Both the position numbers and the translations under genes were made by a program. Shown here in pieces: positions 1-9,010 of a stretch of 29,652 bases of DNA. Position 1 is the first letter of the stretch; each line of letters begins with the position of its first letter. Under the pieces are notes generated by a model. The model made no database searches. It was given only the letters and a program-made list of their open reading frames with translations, and was not told the origin of the DNA. Origin of the DNA: Chara braunii (lineage: Eukaryota > Streptophyta > Charophyceae > Charales > Characeae); contig BFEA01000188.1 in assembly GCA_003427395.1 (NCBI GenBank), positions 1,425,148 to 1,454,799 of the forward strand, in the 5' to 3' direction.

Positions 1-474
1 AAATCTATCATCCAGTTTACTATAGCTTTCCATTTGGTTGCCTCTAAAGGAGATTGTAGGAATAGGTGTTCTCTGGCAAGCCATCTGTGATCCTGCGAGG
101 GGTGGTTGAAAAGTCGGTGGCCCTCGAAGACCGATGCTCGAGCAACACTGGCCGGAGCCGGAGCCAGGTGGCGCAACTCTGTGACCTAGCTTAGTGGGGG
201 CGTGAGGCATGGTAGAGAGCTCTGGGGGGCTGTTTGGGGGGCCAGCCCCAGTGGTCATCGGGGGTCATAACCGGAGCAATGCTGGCCGGTGCTGGAGCAA
301 GGTGGTGCAACTCTGTAACCTAACCTGATGGGAGCATGAGGCCTGGAAGAGCTTCGGTTTGTGCTGAAATTAGCCATGTGGGTGGTGGTCATAGGTGGAT
401 TGAATAGGTTTCACCTATCTGATTCGTGATGGGGAGGCTTTTTGACACACATATTCTATTGACTTGGTAGAGTC

Positions 475-620
475 TTTTTTTTTTTTTTTTTTTTTTTAAA
501 GACAAGCTCCATCTATTGGTGGGAAGCAGCACCTGCTGGAAACCGGGTCCAGCGTCCCATAGATACAACCATATCCTCACAAATTGGGACAAACTGGGAA
601 CCCGGCCCAGCGTCCCCTAA
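475..620 (-). mobile_element. SINE-like poly-T element with CTGGAAACCGGG motif
   Basis: A run of 23 T (475-497) is followed by AAAGAC, then CCATCTATTGGTGGGAAGC, then the motif CTGGAAACCGGGTCCAGCGT, and a related motif near 592-620. A closely similar arrangement recurs at 2985-3150. A poly-A tail on the complementary strand next to a conserved body suggests a short retroposon on the minus strand. No target-site duplication was identified. Confidence 0.4.
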
Positions 621-789
621 CGAGTACGTTCAGAAAACTTTTGACCAACTGCTCTTTGAACTGCTCATTGACCCCCACTCCGGCAAGACTTAGCTGTGCC
701 CTATTTCTATCCTACTAGCTAGCCCCCTCACTGGTAGGACATGTAATATCCACCCATCTACTAGGCCATCACATGTCCTTGCAAACTCT

Positions 790-1080
790 CTCTACTGCCC
801 TCTTCTTCCAGCGACGAGCCGACCTCCTCCACCACATAGTTCGCTGGATGACGAAACAGCAGCAAGAGATGAGTTCACAGGGTCTCACAACGAGCAGCAG
901 CATGCAGCAGTCTTCTTCATCTCGCGACGAGCCGACCTCCTCCACCGCATAGTTCGCGGGATGAAGCAAGAACAGCCTACACAGAAATCATCAAAAGTCC
1001 CTCCCACTTACCCCCTACTCTTCATGTCTTCTGATGAGCCGACCTCCTCCACCACATAGTTCGGAAGATACGAACAGTAG
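790..1080. repeat. Tandem repeat, ~110-bp unit, three copies
   Basis: The block GA(C/T)GAGCCGACCTCCTCC followed by ACC(A/G)CATAGTTCG occurs at about 814, 926 and 1034, so the period is 108-112 bases. Sequence between the conserved blocks is also partly shared (TCTTCTTC before, ATGA or ATAC after). There is no convincing ORF. It looks like a short minisatellite. Confidence 0.7.
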
Positions 1081-1500
1081 ACAAACAAGAGTCTGAAAAG
1101 AAAAAGAAAAAAAAGTCGGTTGTTCTTATGAATGTTTTAGGACTTTAGGGTTCTTAACACTCCATGTTAAGGCGGTTTCGATGCTGTTATACTCAGTGAT
1201 CTGCGACCGTTCGATGCCAGAACGACGCTGGCCGGTGCTGGGGTGTTGCCCTGTAACCTGTTGATGCAGGAGCGTGAGGCCTGGTAGAGAGATTTGGGGA
1301 TGCTTTGGGTGGGCATCCCAAGGGACGACAAAGGGTTGCTGCTGGGATGACGCTGGTCGGAGCTGGGGCGAGTTGTGTTGCCCTGTAACCCAGCAGGGTG
1401 GGGGCGTGAGGCCTGGAAGAGCTCAGCAGGGAGTAAGACGGCGTTGGGAAGTCTTAGAAGGGTTTGTCAGGGAACCTGAGGGTAGTGAGCATTTGTAGGA

Positions 1501-2086
1501 CCTCTGTGGCAGGTTATTGCATGAGTAGTTCCCTAATAGGTCATTAGATACTCAGGATCCTCCCCATGTTTCTGAATCTCATCGTGTTCACAGATTGTTC
1601 TCAGCCGAAGCCGGGTAATGGCCCCGGTTAGGGCTCGGCCTCCGGAGCAAAATGGCTGGCAGCACCAGCCAAAGGACGCCCGCGCTGGCTCATTTTTGCC
1701 TCGGAGCATACCTGTCCAACAAAATATTGCACAGAAAGAATAACCAGCCCCATGCCACGTTTCTTTCAGACGGCGGCAGGCATCTGTCCTCCTCTCCAAT
1801 TCTTTTTTACAAAATATGCGGAAATGATTTCCGCATCATTTTACTTGCCCCCAACGCCCCCCAACAAAATCCAGGTTCGCCATTTTTTTAACACAAAATA
1901 TGCCAAAAGGATTTTCATATCATGTTACTCATCCCCTTCCCCCCCCCCCACCGCGCCCCCCTCTTGAAAATCCATCGCAATTATAAGGGAAGTTGGGCCC
2001 GGTTCCCAACACATAACACTCCCCACCAATAGAATGGAGTAAAAAAAAATAAAAAAAATCCATCGCAACATCAAGATTCAAGACTA
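1501..2086. other. Non-coding stretch with a 60-base imperfect duplication
   Basis: No gene is supported here. The stretch 1803-1860 (T-run, ACAAAATATGC, ATTTTACTT, then C-rich) is echoed at 1882-1955 with the same order of blocks about 79 bases away. A small palindrome ATGCGGAAA-TGA-TTTCCGCAT lies at 1816-1836. The end is rich in C and A runs. Confidence 0.4.
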
Positions 2087-2267
2087 AGGGCCAGATCCCA
2101 CTGGCAAAGAGGATTGGAATATGGGGCTCATTAGACACTCTTCGGGCGTGTAAAGTCCCCGAGGAATTGTTCGTTCCACCTATCCTCGGGGATGCAATCG
2201 GCAAAAAAAAAGTGAAAACACTCCGAAGGAAATTCCTTGGGCTCCGAGGATTCCCCAACCATTTCTT

Positions 2268-2309
2268 CCTTTTGCCCAAGGGACCTCACGAGGTCCCTTG
2301 GGCAAAAGG
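2268..2309. repeat. Perfect 20-bp-arm hairpin
   Basis: CCTTTTGCCCAAGGGACCTC (2268-2287) is followed after the 2-base spacer AC by its exact reverse complement (2290-2309). Two further T:A pairs extend the stem outward. It lies inside the foldback element at 2087-2846. Confidence 0.9.
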
Positions 2310-2555
2310 AATCCGCGTTTCACGGAGAGGAGAAGGCACATGGGTAGAGAGATGTTACAACCGAGAATCTGGATGGTGGCGGCACCCTATTGGCTGAAGG
2401 CCAAAGCACATTTGTTTTTTTTTTCCTTTTCTTTTTTCTTTTCTGACATCGCTCGACGGAAATGTCCTCGGGCGACGTCCCCGAGGACAGGTGGAACAAA
2501 GGGCCCAAATTTCCTTTTGCCTGAGGATTTCAATAGGAGTGTCTAATGAGCCCCT

Positions 2556-2655
2556 AAGTGTCTGAATCTGGACGTGTTCCACTCGGAGATGCAGAAAAGC
2601 AGATCACTCACAATCTTTTGCACCTCTCCACAAACACGTCCAGATTCAGACACTT
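2556..2655. repeat. 23-base-arm inverted repeat
   Basis: The arm 2556-2578 (begins AAGTGTCTGAATCTGGACGT) and the arm 2633-2655 are exact reverse complements, separated by a 54-base loop. A degenerate version of the right arm recurs near 2791-2813. It forms part of the nested inverted structure of the surrounding element. Confidence 0.85.
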
Positions 2656-2668
2656 ATTCCAATCTTCT

Positions 2669-2729
2669 TTGCCAGTGGGATCTCGCTAAAAAAACTGGNT
2701 TGCCAGTGGGATCTCGCTAAAAAAACTGG
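2669..2729. other. Probable assembly join: 30-base duplicate around a single N
   Basis: The 30 bases ending at 2698 are repeated exactly from 2700 to 2729, separated only by the N at 2699. Two contig ends that overlap by 30 bases but were joined by one N rather than merged would produce exactly this. Confidence 0.75.
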
Positions 2730-2870
2730 ATGTGTTCCACCCAGAGATGAGGAAAAGCATTCACTCACAATCTTTTGCACCTCTCCACAAACACATCCAG
2801 ACTCAGACACTTATTCCCACCTTCTTTGCCAGTGGGATCTGGCCCTAACCCAACTCAAGGGTTAGGGGAT

Positions 2871-3160
2871 GGGATGCTGGACCCGGTGTCCAGGGTCGGC
2901 CGAAGTTGGGTAATGGGCCTCGTCGAGTAGAACTGTGAGGTCCCTGGTCCCTGCCCCGGTTTCCAGAAGGTGCAGCTTCCCATCAATCTTTTTTTTTTTT
3001 TTTTTTTTTAAAGACCGTTGTGCAAGGCCTCTATCCCAGTGGTGGTAAGAGAACCACCAGGATTGAGGCTTTACCTAGTGAGCCGCTCCATCTATTGGTG
3101 GGGAGCCTCACCTGCTGGAAACGGGGTCCAGCGTCCCATAAATACATCCTTGAGTACATC
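2871..3160 (-). mobile_element. SINE-like element with poly-T and inverted flanking copies
   Basis: A T-run from about 2990 to 3012 is followed by AAAGACCGTTGTGCAAGGCC and, at 3089-3140, by the same CCATCTATTGGTGGG and CTGGAAAC(C/G)GGGTCCAGCGT blocks seen near 520. Read on the minus strand, GGCTCACTAGGTAAAGCC resembles a tRNA-type A box, with a weak GGTTC block downstream, then the poly-A. On the other side of the T-run the block lies in the opposite orientation (GGTTTCCAGAAGGTGCAGC at 2950-2968), giving a partial foldback. A tRNA-derived SINE is the best guess. Confidence 0.4.
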
Positions 3161-3399
3161 AATACTTGTGTGTCATCGATTGGAACTCTTTTGGCCCTGC
3201 CAGCATTGATTGCCCTGGGTCACAGGGGATTGACTGCACAGGGTTTTTTTAGAAGTACTAGTCATCGGTGGCCTGGGAGGAAAGAAAAACAGGGCCCGGG
3301 GGCCACCGGGCCTCTTGGCTATCTCCCAGCCTTCCGATCGTCTCCGCCTGTACTTTACTTTTTTGGCTGGGTTGATTTTTTTAACATCTTGGGCCATGG

Positions 3400-3765
3400 C
3401 GCCAATGTGCTGGAAACCGGGTCCAGCGTCTCATCCAATCTTCTCTACCCTAGCTAACCTAAGGCCTGGTCTGGTGATGGGGGGAGAGCAACCGGGGGGC
3501 ACCAGTGAGGTCCCCCTACAACCCCGAGCTCCAGCCATCCACCCACTAACCTCATTGGCACCTGCAGTAATGAACATAGTAAGAGAAGCAGCCCCTGCTG
3601 GAAACCAGGTCCAGCATCCCATCCATACAACCGTGCTGAGAGGGTCGCATACTTCTAGTCTCATTGGCCCTTTTTGGAAAAACCTTGGGTCAAGGCATAC
3701 TTAGAGAAAAACAAGGAAAAGCAGTTCCTGCTGGAAACCGGGTCCGGCGTCCCATACATCAGCTC
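3400..3765. repeat. Dispersed CTGGAAACCGGGTCCAGCGT copies
   Basis: Further copies of the 20-25-base motif lie at about 3408-3435, 3597-3625 and 3729-3756, differing by one or two bases and usually followed by a CATCCAATC, CATACAACC or CATACATC-like tail. With the copies at 531, 3111 and (inverted) 2877, the motif recurs at least seven times in the first 3.8 kb. The sequence between copies is not obviously repeated. Confidence 0.6.
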
Positions 3766-3823
3766 AAATGAAAGAGCAAAAACGGAATTTTCGAAAAAAA
3801 CAAGATGGCCTCCAGTGCGCTGC

Positions 3824-4714
3824 TCAGGTTCTTGGGAACGGTTCCACCAGGGACAAAGGGTGAGAGGGGAAGGGGTCTGCGAAGTCCTGAGCAGGACGCA
3901 ACGGGTTGCTGGGATCAATCTTTGTCCATTCGCGAAAGTGAAGCTGATAATCCCTTGTTATTCCTGCCGGCTGTCCCCTCTGCAGTCCTTCCTCCATCTG
4001 ACGATGATCCTGCCCATCCCCTGCCCAAGTTACCCTTGCTACCCATCCTTCCCTCCTCCCGCCCAACCAATCCTCACAGAACTGCGAGATAACCCTGTCA
4101 ATATCCCTTCTAGTGTGCATCTGACTTGGTTCTTCCTTAACCGCACCCCACTGGACCGTAATCTCGTTCTGAACCAAAAGTCTTAGTTTCTCCGTGACTT
4201 CCCCCTCTTCCACCCTTGCTCCCTCTATTTCCAGGATGCATCTTCTCCACCATATAACCCACAGGACGGCACGCCTTCCCAGGCGGAACATATTCTCTTC
4301 AAATGTGTTCCCTTGAATCTGGGGACAGTGTCCCAGATGTATGGCCCTCCACTCCCATGGCCAAGACAAGCCAGGTACCATGTGTCGCCAAATCCTGTCC
4401 CACCACCTCCACAGTAGGACAGCCGCGGGACACTGAAGGAAGATGTGCTCTATCGTCTCAGAGCATTTTTTACCGGGGTAGCCCTGGAGGCATCTGTGAC
4501 ACCAAGGCAGTGCTCGCCCCTGCTGTTCCAAATGGGAGTGATCTATTAACCAATCGTTAGTTGGTAGACACCGGTGTGCAATCTACCACTGTAGGGCGGA
4601 GATCTTTGTCGGCCTCTTTCCATAATCCGCAAACCACCTTATGGGTTTTAGCAGGCCGCAATCCACGTTGAGATGGCGATACCATCTATCTTCTACTATA
4701 TCTCGCAGCCTGCG
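3824..4714 (-). pseudogene. LINE C-terminal zinc-binding domain (zf-RVT) fragment
   Basis: Downstream of the MITE the LINE frame resumes with RDIVEDRWYRHLN, then PTKISALQW, a TAG stop (4583-4585), IAHRCLPTNDWLINH, and then the zf-RVT signature CHRC......CSETIEHIFLQCP.A...W. The zinc ligands Cys-Cys-His-Cys are present (residues 11, 14, 29 and 34 counted from an internal Met at 4531). The stop interrupts what the family context suggests was Trp-Trp. About 190 codons follow to TGA-bounded 3824. Their Trp- and Glu-rich sequence is less conserved. Confidence 0.8.
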
Positions 4715-4718
4715 TTTA

Positions 4719-4867
4719 AACAGCCATTTCGTCAAAACGGACATATTATATTTTTTGAACGAAATCAAAACTGATTTTTTTTGCCAAAATCCGGTCGGAA
4801 TTTTTTGCTCCTGGGGGTCCGGCGTTCTCAAAACGCCGGACCCCCCTGGTCTATGGTTGAGACCAGA

Positions 4868-4937
<70 letters not shown>

Positions 4938-5088
4938 TATCTAGTCGCAACCATAGATCAGGGGGGTCCGGCGTTTTGGGAACGCCGGACCCCAATGAGC
5001 AAAAAATTCCGACCGGATTTTGGCAAAAAAAGTTAGTTTTTATTTCGTTCAAAAAATATAATATGTCCGTTTTGACGAAATGGCTGTT
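4719..5088. mobile_element. 370-bp palindromic MITE with central poly-T, TSD TTTA
   Basis: Left and right arms of about 150 bases are near-perfect reverse complements. Both start AACAGCCATTTCGTCAAAAC and contain GGGGTCCGGCGTT with its own small palindrome. The centre is a T-run of about 66 bases (4871-4936). The tetranucleotide TTTA flanks it on both sides (4715-4718 and 5089-5092). Deleting element plus one TTTA (374 bases, 2 mod 3) converts the upstream LINE frame into the downstream one, which supports these exact borders. No transposase is encoded. The superfamily is uncertain; TA/TTA-type insertion (mariner or PIF-like) is possible. Confidence 0.85.
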
Positions 5089-5583
5089 TTTAGGTGTGAG
5101 CATTCGGTATATTGACTTGGATTTTAAGCCAGCAAGTGTTAATGACCGTGTCCTTTCCCCCCTACTTGAGTTTCTTGAGTTTCTCGGATCATTCCATGAC
5201 CAGTGTCACTCCTCGGGGTCGAAAGGGATGTCCTCAATCGGGGTTATGGGTCGATAGGCCGTCCATCCTCTACTCTTGTGAATAATTCTGACTCGATATA
5301 CTTCCTTTGTTTTCTTCGGGATAAAGGGTTGTTTGCTCCCTCGTAATTGATCCTCCTTTTGAATGGAAAAAACTTCGATCAGCACCTGCGTTTGGTCTAT
5401 CAGGTGAACCTGCCCTACCTGATTTTCGCAGTTGGGGAAACCCACCCAGTCTCCTTCTACCAAATGAGAACCCTTCCGGAGGGTGATGTATCAGTGGAGG
5501 AGGAAACTGTCAATGAGATCGTTAAGTGCGTTCTCAGTGAAATGACAATATCACAACCATGAAAGCATTCTTTCTGCACTTTT

Positions 5584-6285
5584 TTAGTTCCTTGTACTCA
5601 AGTCCCAAAGGTCCCCCACCCTCCTGACCCCGTGTTTCACCCAACCTTTGCATGGAGAGTCTGAACTACATCTCATGCGACCGAGAGAATCCATGATCAG
5701 TCTATTATCAAACAGGGGTTGTCTGAAAATTTCCTCCCACCTATTTGGTGTTGGGCGATTAGGAGGGGGAAACTTCCTCCATACTCGTAGGAGGCGCAAC
5801 CATTGTTCATCCGTGGGGTTCCCATTTCTATATTTCCTTGGTAGCTTCCAACTCTTGTCTTCGAGCCACACCAAAGGGTCAGTTTCAAGTGGGGCCTCGG
5901 GGGCCAGGGCTGTAATTTGTGCCAAGGCGAGGGGGACCCAGAGAGAGGATGATGAAAAAATGAGATGTCGGAGCCAACGAAAATGGAGGGCTTGGAACTG
6001 TGTAGACGGATGTACAATTCCAAGCCCCCTTCCGACCTTTGGCTGAATTACCGAATCCCATGCTACCCGACTAATAACATGGGGATTGTTGCTATCCCCT
6101 CTCCATAAAAAAACTGCCAGCTGTCGTTTAAATGACTTCAGGCCCCCGATGCTCATGGACCATAGTATGGGTTTATACCAGAGCGTGGCTAATACTACAT
6201 TGTTAATGACCAAGGTCCGCCCGAATATTGAAGTGTATTTGTTGTTCAACCCTGCGAGCTTATTGTGCACCAACCTACCAGCCAC
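5584..6285 (-). pseudogene. LINE RT C-terminal / connection fragment
   Basis: These 233 codons continue the LINE ORF2 in the same frame as the palm fragment. They carry the typical plant LINE sequence after the palm: L...GR..L...VL, then W..........K......FLW.G, then VAWD....PK..GGLGI-like text (here QPKVGRGLGIVHPSTQ), followed by the Trp-rich region. The frame ends at TAA (5584-5586). Similarity is expected to continue through several stops to the open stretch 5206-5463. It is not functional. Confidence 0.75.
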
Positions 6286-6471
6286 TCGTCATTATGGACT
6301 GATTTACCCTTAGTCGTAACCAATGCTCCCAGAATTTTTAGCGGGTCATCAGGGGAAACCAAGTAATACGGGGGTTCTCAGGGGGCCTACCTCCTTGGTG
6401 ATGTAGCCACCAACCTACAGTCTTTTGACCCCAATCGACATCCATATCTGACATTCCGTAAAACCTATTCA

Positions 6472-6789
6472 TTAGGCTCCAAATTTCTCTATATTATGTG
6501 ATGTCGCCTCTACCATAATAGTGAGGTCGTCCGCAAAGAGGGAACAACTTGGCACTGCCTTTTCACGTATATCCTCTATCTTGATCCGAGTCAGATCCTT
6601 ATTGTGTCTCAGATTGGCGGAAAGTGTCTCCATAATGACCAGAAAGAGGTAGGGCGCGATAGAATCTCCTTGTCTCACCGATCTTTGAAGCTCAAATAAA
6701 GGTGTCACCGACCCATTAACTTGTACACAGATGGTGACGTTGCTATGGAGAATCCTCACCCAACATATGAAGACAGATCCAAAGTTCAT
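6472..6789 (-). pseudogene. LINE reverse transcriptase palm fragment (FADD)
   Basis: This open stretch of 105 codons contains MNFG near its start, the LINE RT block VNG.....F.L.R.VRQGD..APYLF, and the catalytic motif LFADD (plus-strand complement at 6519-6533). These are the standard palm motifs of plant L1-like RT: template-contacting RQG and the two catalytic Asp of F/YADD. The frame closes at TAA (6472-6474) and similarity continues in other frames to 6286, so the fragment is decayed. The N-terminal half of the RT and the endonuclease are absent. Confidence 0.85.
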
Positions 6790-7163
6790 CCTACCCCTTA
6801 ACGCGTATCAGCCGCGGGGGGAGGAGGTTTGCAAGCTGCACGCCGTGGAAAAACTTTAAAATGAACAAGGGGCATTGGATCGGAAGGATCCGCGGCGAGG
6901 GAGCGGCCCTAAGGTTTTTTTAACGAACTGTTACCGATCTCGTGAGGGCGGGCACATGGACAGAGGGAAGAGGACCACATATGATGGGGAATATCTGCAA
7001 AGGGAAGCCGTCGGATAGTAGAGTTGTCGTTTCATTTTTTTTCATTTTTTTCCTTTTTTTTCTCAAGCCGTTTTTTGTCTCCGTTGGTACAGCCATATGA
7101 AAATGAATCTTTCGCTAGAACATGAAACTATACACCGCCATATTTTCCTACCCCTTAACGCGT
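6790..7163. repeat. Unidentified segment between 17-bp direct repeats
   Basis: CCTACCCCTTAACGCGT occurs exactly at 6790-6806 and at 7147-7163. The right copy is immediately followed by the LTR, and after the LTR the text resumes at 11715 with AT(T/)GGCCGC...GGGGGGAGGAG, matching what follows the left copy (6807-6827). So one repeat unit was present twice and the LTR landed in the second. The segment itself has T-rich runs (7034-7073) and no supported ORF. It could be a retroposon with a long duplication or two satellite-like units. Confidence 0.5.
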
Positions 7164-7165
7164 TG

Positions 7166-7195
7166 TCAGGCGGTCACAAGCAGTGCGCCGCCTGA
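7166..7195. repeat. Hairpin at LTR 5' tip (solo LTR)
   Basis: TCAGGCGG pairs with CCGCCTGA and CAC with GTG around the loop AAGCA. The corresponding sequence in the 3' LTR (29202-29231) improves the stem, because T in this copy is C there. It sits two bases inside the LTR end. Confidence 0.7.
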
Positions 7196-8029
7196 AATCA
7201 GCGGTTTTGGGACTTAGGCTCAGGGACAAGTCCGTGTTTTGACGGTACTCTGGTACGACCAGGCAGCAGAAATTATGGAAGCTCAGGGCACCCCTGATTT
7301 TGGGCGCACTGAACCTTACGAGTAACCCTCAAAGATGGCGAAATGGGTGGCCACACTCGGCGCATCTAGGGACCGTCATTTCTGGTCGTTCAGAGGATTA
7401 GACCCGGATTAGCCTGCCGCGGAGAGGCGTCGCAAGAACTGACCTCGCCGCAACGTTTTTGCGGCATACGACCGGGGCCGAAATGAGGCCTCGAATTTTT
7501 GTCTATTTTAGTACCGTAATTAAAGATGGGGAAAAGGGATTAAGACCAGTAGGGGAGAAGGGAAAAACATAATATCCCTTATTTTTTTTATTTTTCACGA
7601 CATTTAATTCTAGGGGGAATACCCTTGTTATTTTGTGTTCTCGGCAATGAAATTGAAAACATAGAAAAAGATTAAAATGGTAAAAGAGAAAAGAAACAAA
7701 AGGAATTCGGCCATTTATTTAAACTTTCTCGGAATTAAATTTTGAGGAATTTACGGTTAATTTACTATTTCCGACAATAGATTTAAGGAAAGGGAAGAAG
7801 GATGAAAAACGATGAAAGGGACGGGAACCCATGACTAATGGGAGATTGGCCTAATTTCGCCTCGATTACCTGCCATCAGCGCTGACCCCGGATTGAACGT
7901 TTTCCTCGGATTTTAATAGTTTTCACTACTGCCGATGGTCGAGGTTCCCTGCGTCGCTTTCCCTGGTTTGCTTGATTACTAACATTACCGCAGTTGGGAT
8001 GTTCTGAGAGCGGGAGTCGCATGGACANC

Positions 8030-9010
8030 ATGAGGTGGTGCTACCTTGGGTCGNCTATGGTGTTTAGTTCGGTACGGATACGAGGGTTGTTACGGAGTGG
8101 CTACGNCCTACGGTGTNTGACGTGCTTCAGGTACGGTATGNGCCCGGTGACAGCTGTTTCACTACGNTGACTTATTTTTAGGGTTTGGNACAACTGCGGT
8201 GATTTATTCTCAGGACCGGGGCCACTACGACATTCATTCCAGGTTTGGAACCTTGGNGNCAGTTTGTTTTCAGGTCNGNAAACGTTNCGGCATCCTATAT
8301 CAGGTTCGGGACAGGTACGAAATTATCANGGCATGGTTGTACGAGTTCGNCATCCGCGTGGCACAGCAGACCGGTACTGNATTTNGGGTTTGGTNAGGTT
8401 CGGTGGCATCGCGGTGTTTCGTTTCAGGTTCGATGCCCTCACGACGATTTATTTCAAGTTCGGAACCTCTGCGGTGACTTATTTTNAGGTCCGGGACCAC
8501 TGTNACGGTTTATTTCAGGTTCGGAACCTCTACGGTGATTTATTTTCAGGTCTAGGANGAATGCGGTAGTTCGAGACCTTGGCGGCAGTTTATTCCAGGT
8601 TCGGTACCATTGTGGCAGCTTATTTTCAGGNCCGAGATCATTGCGGNGGNTTACTTCAGNTTCNGTACTATTACCGCGCTGCTGCATCTTGCCGTGTTNG
8701 ACATGTTTCAGGTACGGTATTGATTCGGCATTGGCGTGGTACACGACANTGCATCATTTTCAGGCACGGTCTTGGAACGGCATCGGCACGATATGTGTTA
8801 CANCATCTCCAAGCGATTACTTCAGGCTCTACGTTGGTGCGGTAACGATACAGTGTGTTGTACGGCGCACAGGCTGCTACAGCTTAGAGTGGTACGCCAC
8901 TGTGTTGTTTCCAGGTTNGGTGATGGTATGGTACGGACAGCCGCGGTTCAGACTGGTAATTCCCTGGTTCGGCGACGGTATGGTGCACGCCGCCGTGTTG
9001 TTTCTGACTT
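8030..9010 (+). repeat. Degenerate ~32-35-bp tandem array with ambiguous bases (LTR copy 1)
   Basis: Units of the form (G/T)TTATTTCAGGTTCGG(A/G)ACC..TG(C)GGTGA recur, clearest between 8405 and 8640, with period about 30-35. Similar words (CAGGTACGGTAT, CAGGTTNGGTGATGG) continue to about 9010. Nearly all the N of this LTR copy fall here, suggesting the assembler could not resolve variant repeat units. ORFs running through it consist of repeat peptides with X and are not genes. Confidence 0.65.

Larger units (their letters stand above)
138..1425. repeat. Degenerate GC-rich repeat, four copies
   Basis: Four related blocks of about 80-100 bases lie at roughly 138-235, 273-355, 1218-1320 and 1343-1425. 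Each has the order CTGG(C/T)CGG(A/T)GC(C/T)GG, then CTGT(A/G)ACC, then G(C/A)(G/A)TGAGGC(C/A)TGG(A/T)A(G/)GAGCT. The first pair and last pair are each close together and the pairs are separated by about 860 bases holding other repeats. I see no coding potential. It may be part of a satellite or the remains of a larger transposon. Confidence 0.6.
2087..2846. mobile_element. ~760-bp inverted-repeat (foldback) element
   Basis: The outer ends are a perfect 24-base terminal inverted repeat beginning AGGGCCAGATCCCACTGGCA (2087-2110, complement at 2823-2846). Inside are further inverted blocks: GGGCTCATTAGACACTC near 2124 pairs with its complement near 2537-2553, and a 23-base arm at 2556-2578 pairs with 2633-2655. 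It encodes no transposase, so it is most likely a non-autonomous DNA transposon or nested MITEs. I found no clear target-site duplication, so the superfamily is undetermined. The part 2571-2698 is repeated at 2727-2846, partly because of the assembly join at 2699. Confidence 0.55.
3824..6789 (-). pseudogene. LINE ORF2 relic (RT to zf-RVT), 5'-truncated and interrupted
   Basis: This is a non-LTR retrotransposon polyprotein on the minus strand, read from 6789 down to 3824. From N to C terminus it shows the RT palm (6472-6789), a frameshifted stretch (6286-6471), the RT C-terminal and connection region (5584-6285, 5206-5463), and the zinc-binding C-terminus (3824-4714). Apurinic endonuclease and fingers are missing, because similarity stops near 6789, where an unrelated repeat begins. 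Stops and frameshifts break it, for example TGA at 5206-5208 and TAG at 4583-4585. A palindromic element (4719-5088) is inserted in it. The two sides are in frames that become continuous if 374 bases are removed. It is an old, dead plant-type LINE. Confidence 0.85.

Noticed and set aside
1-3800. Host protein-coding gene
   Set aside because: The ORFs are short, overlap repeats and have no domain signature.
3674-4186. Plus-strand 170-codon ORF
   Set aside because: It runs antisense to the LINE zf-RVT region and through the CTGGAAACCGGG repeat, with no recognisable domain.
4583-5257. ORFs encoding long poly-Lys or poly-Phe tracts
   Set aside because: They translate the ~66-base T-run in the centre of the palindromic MITE.
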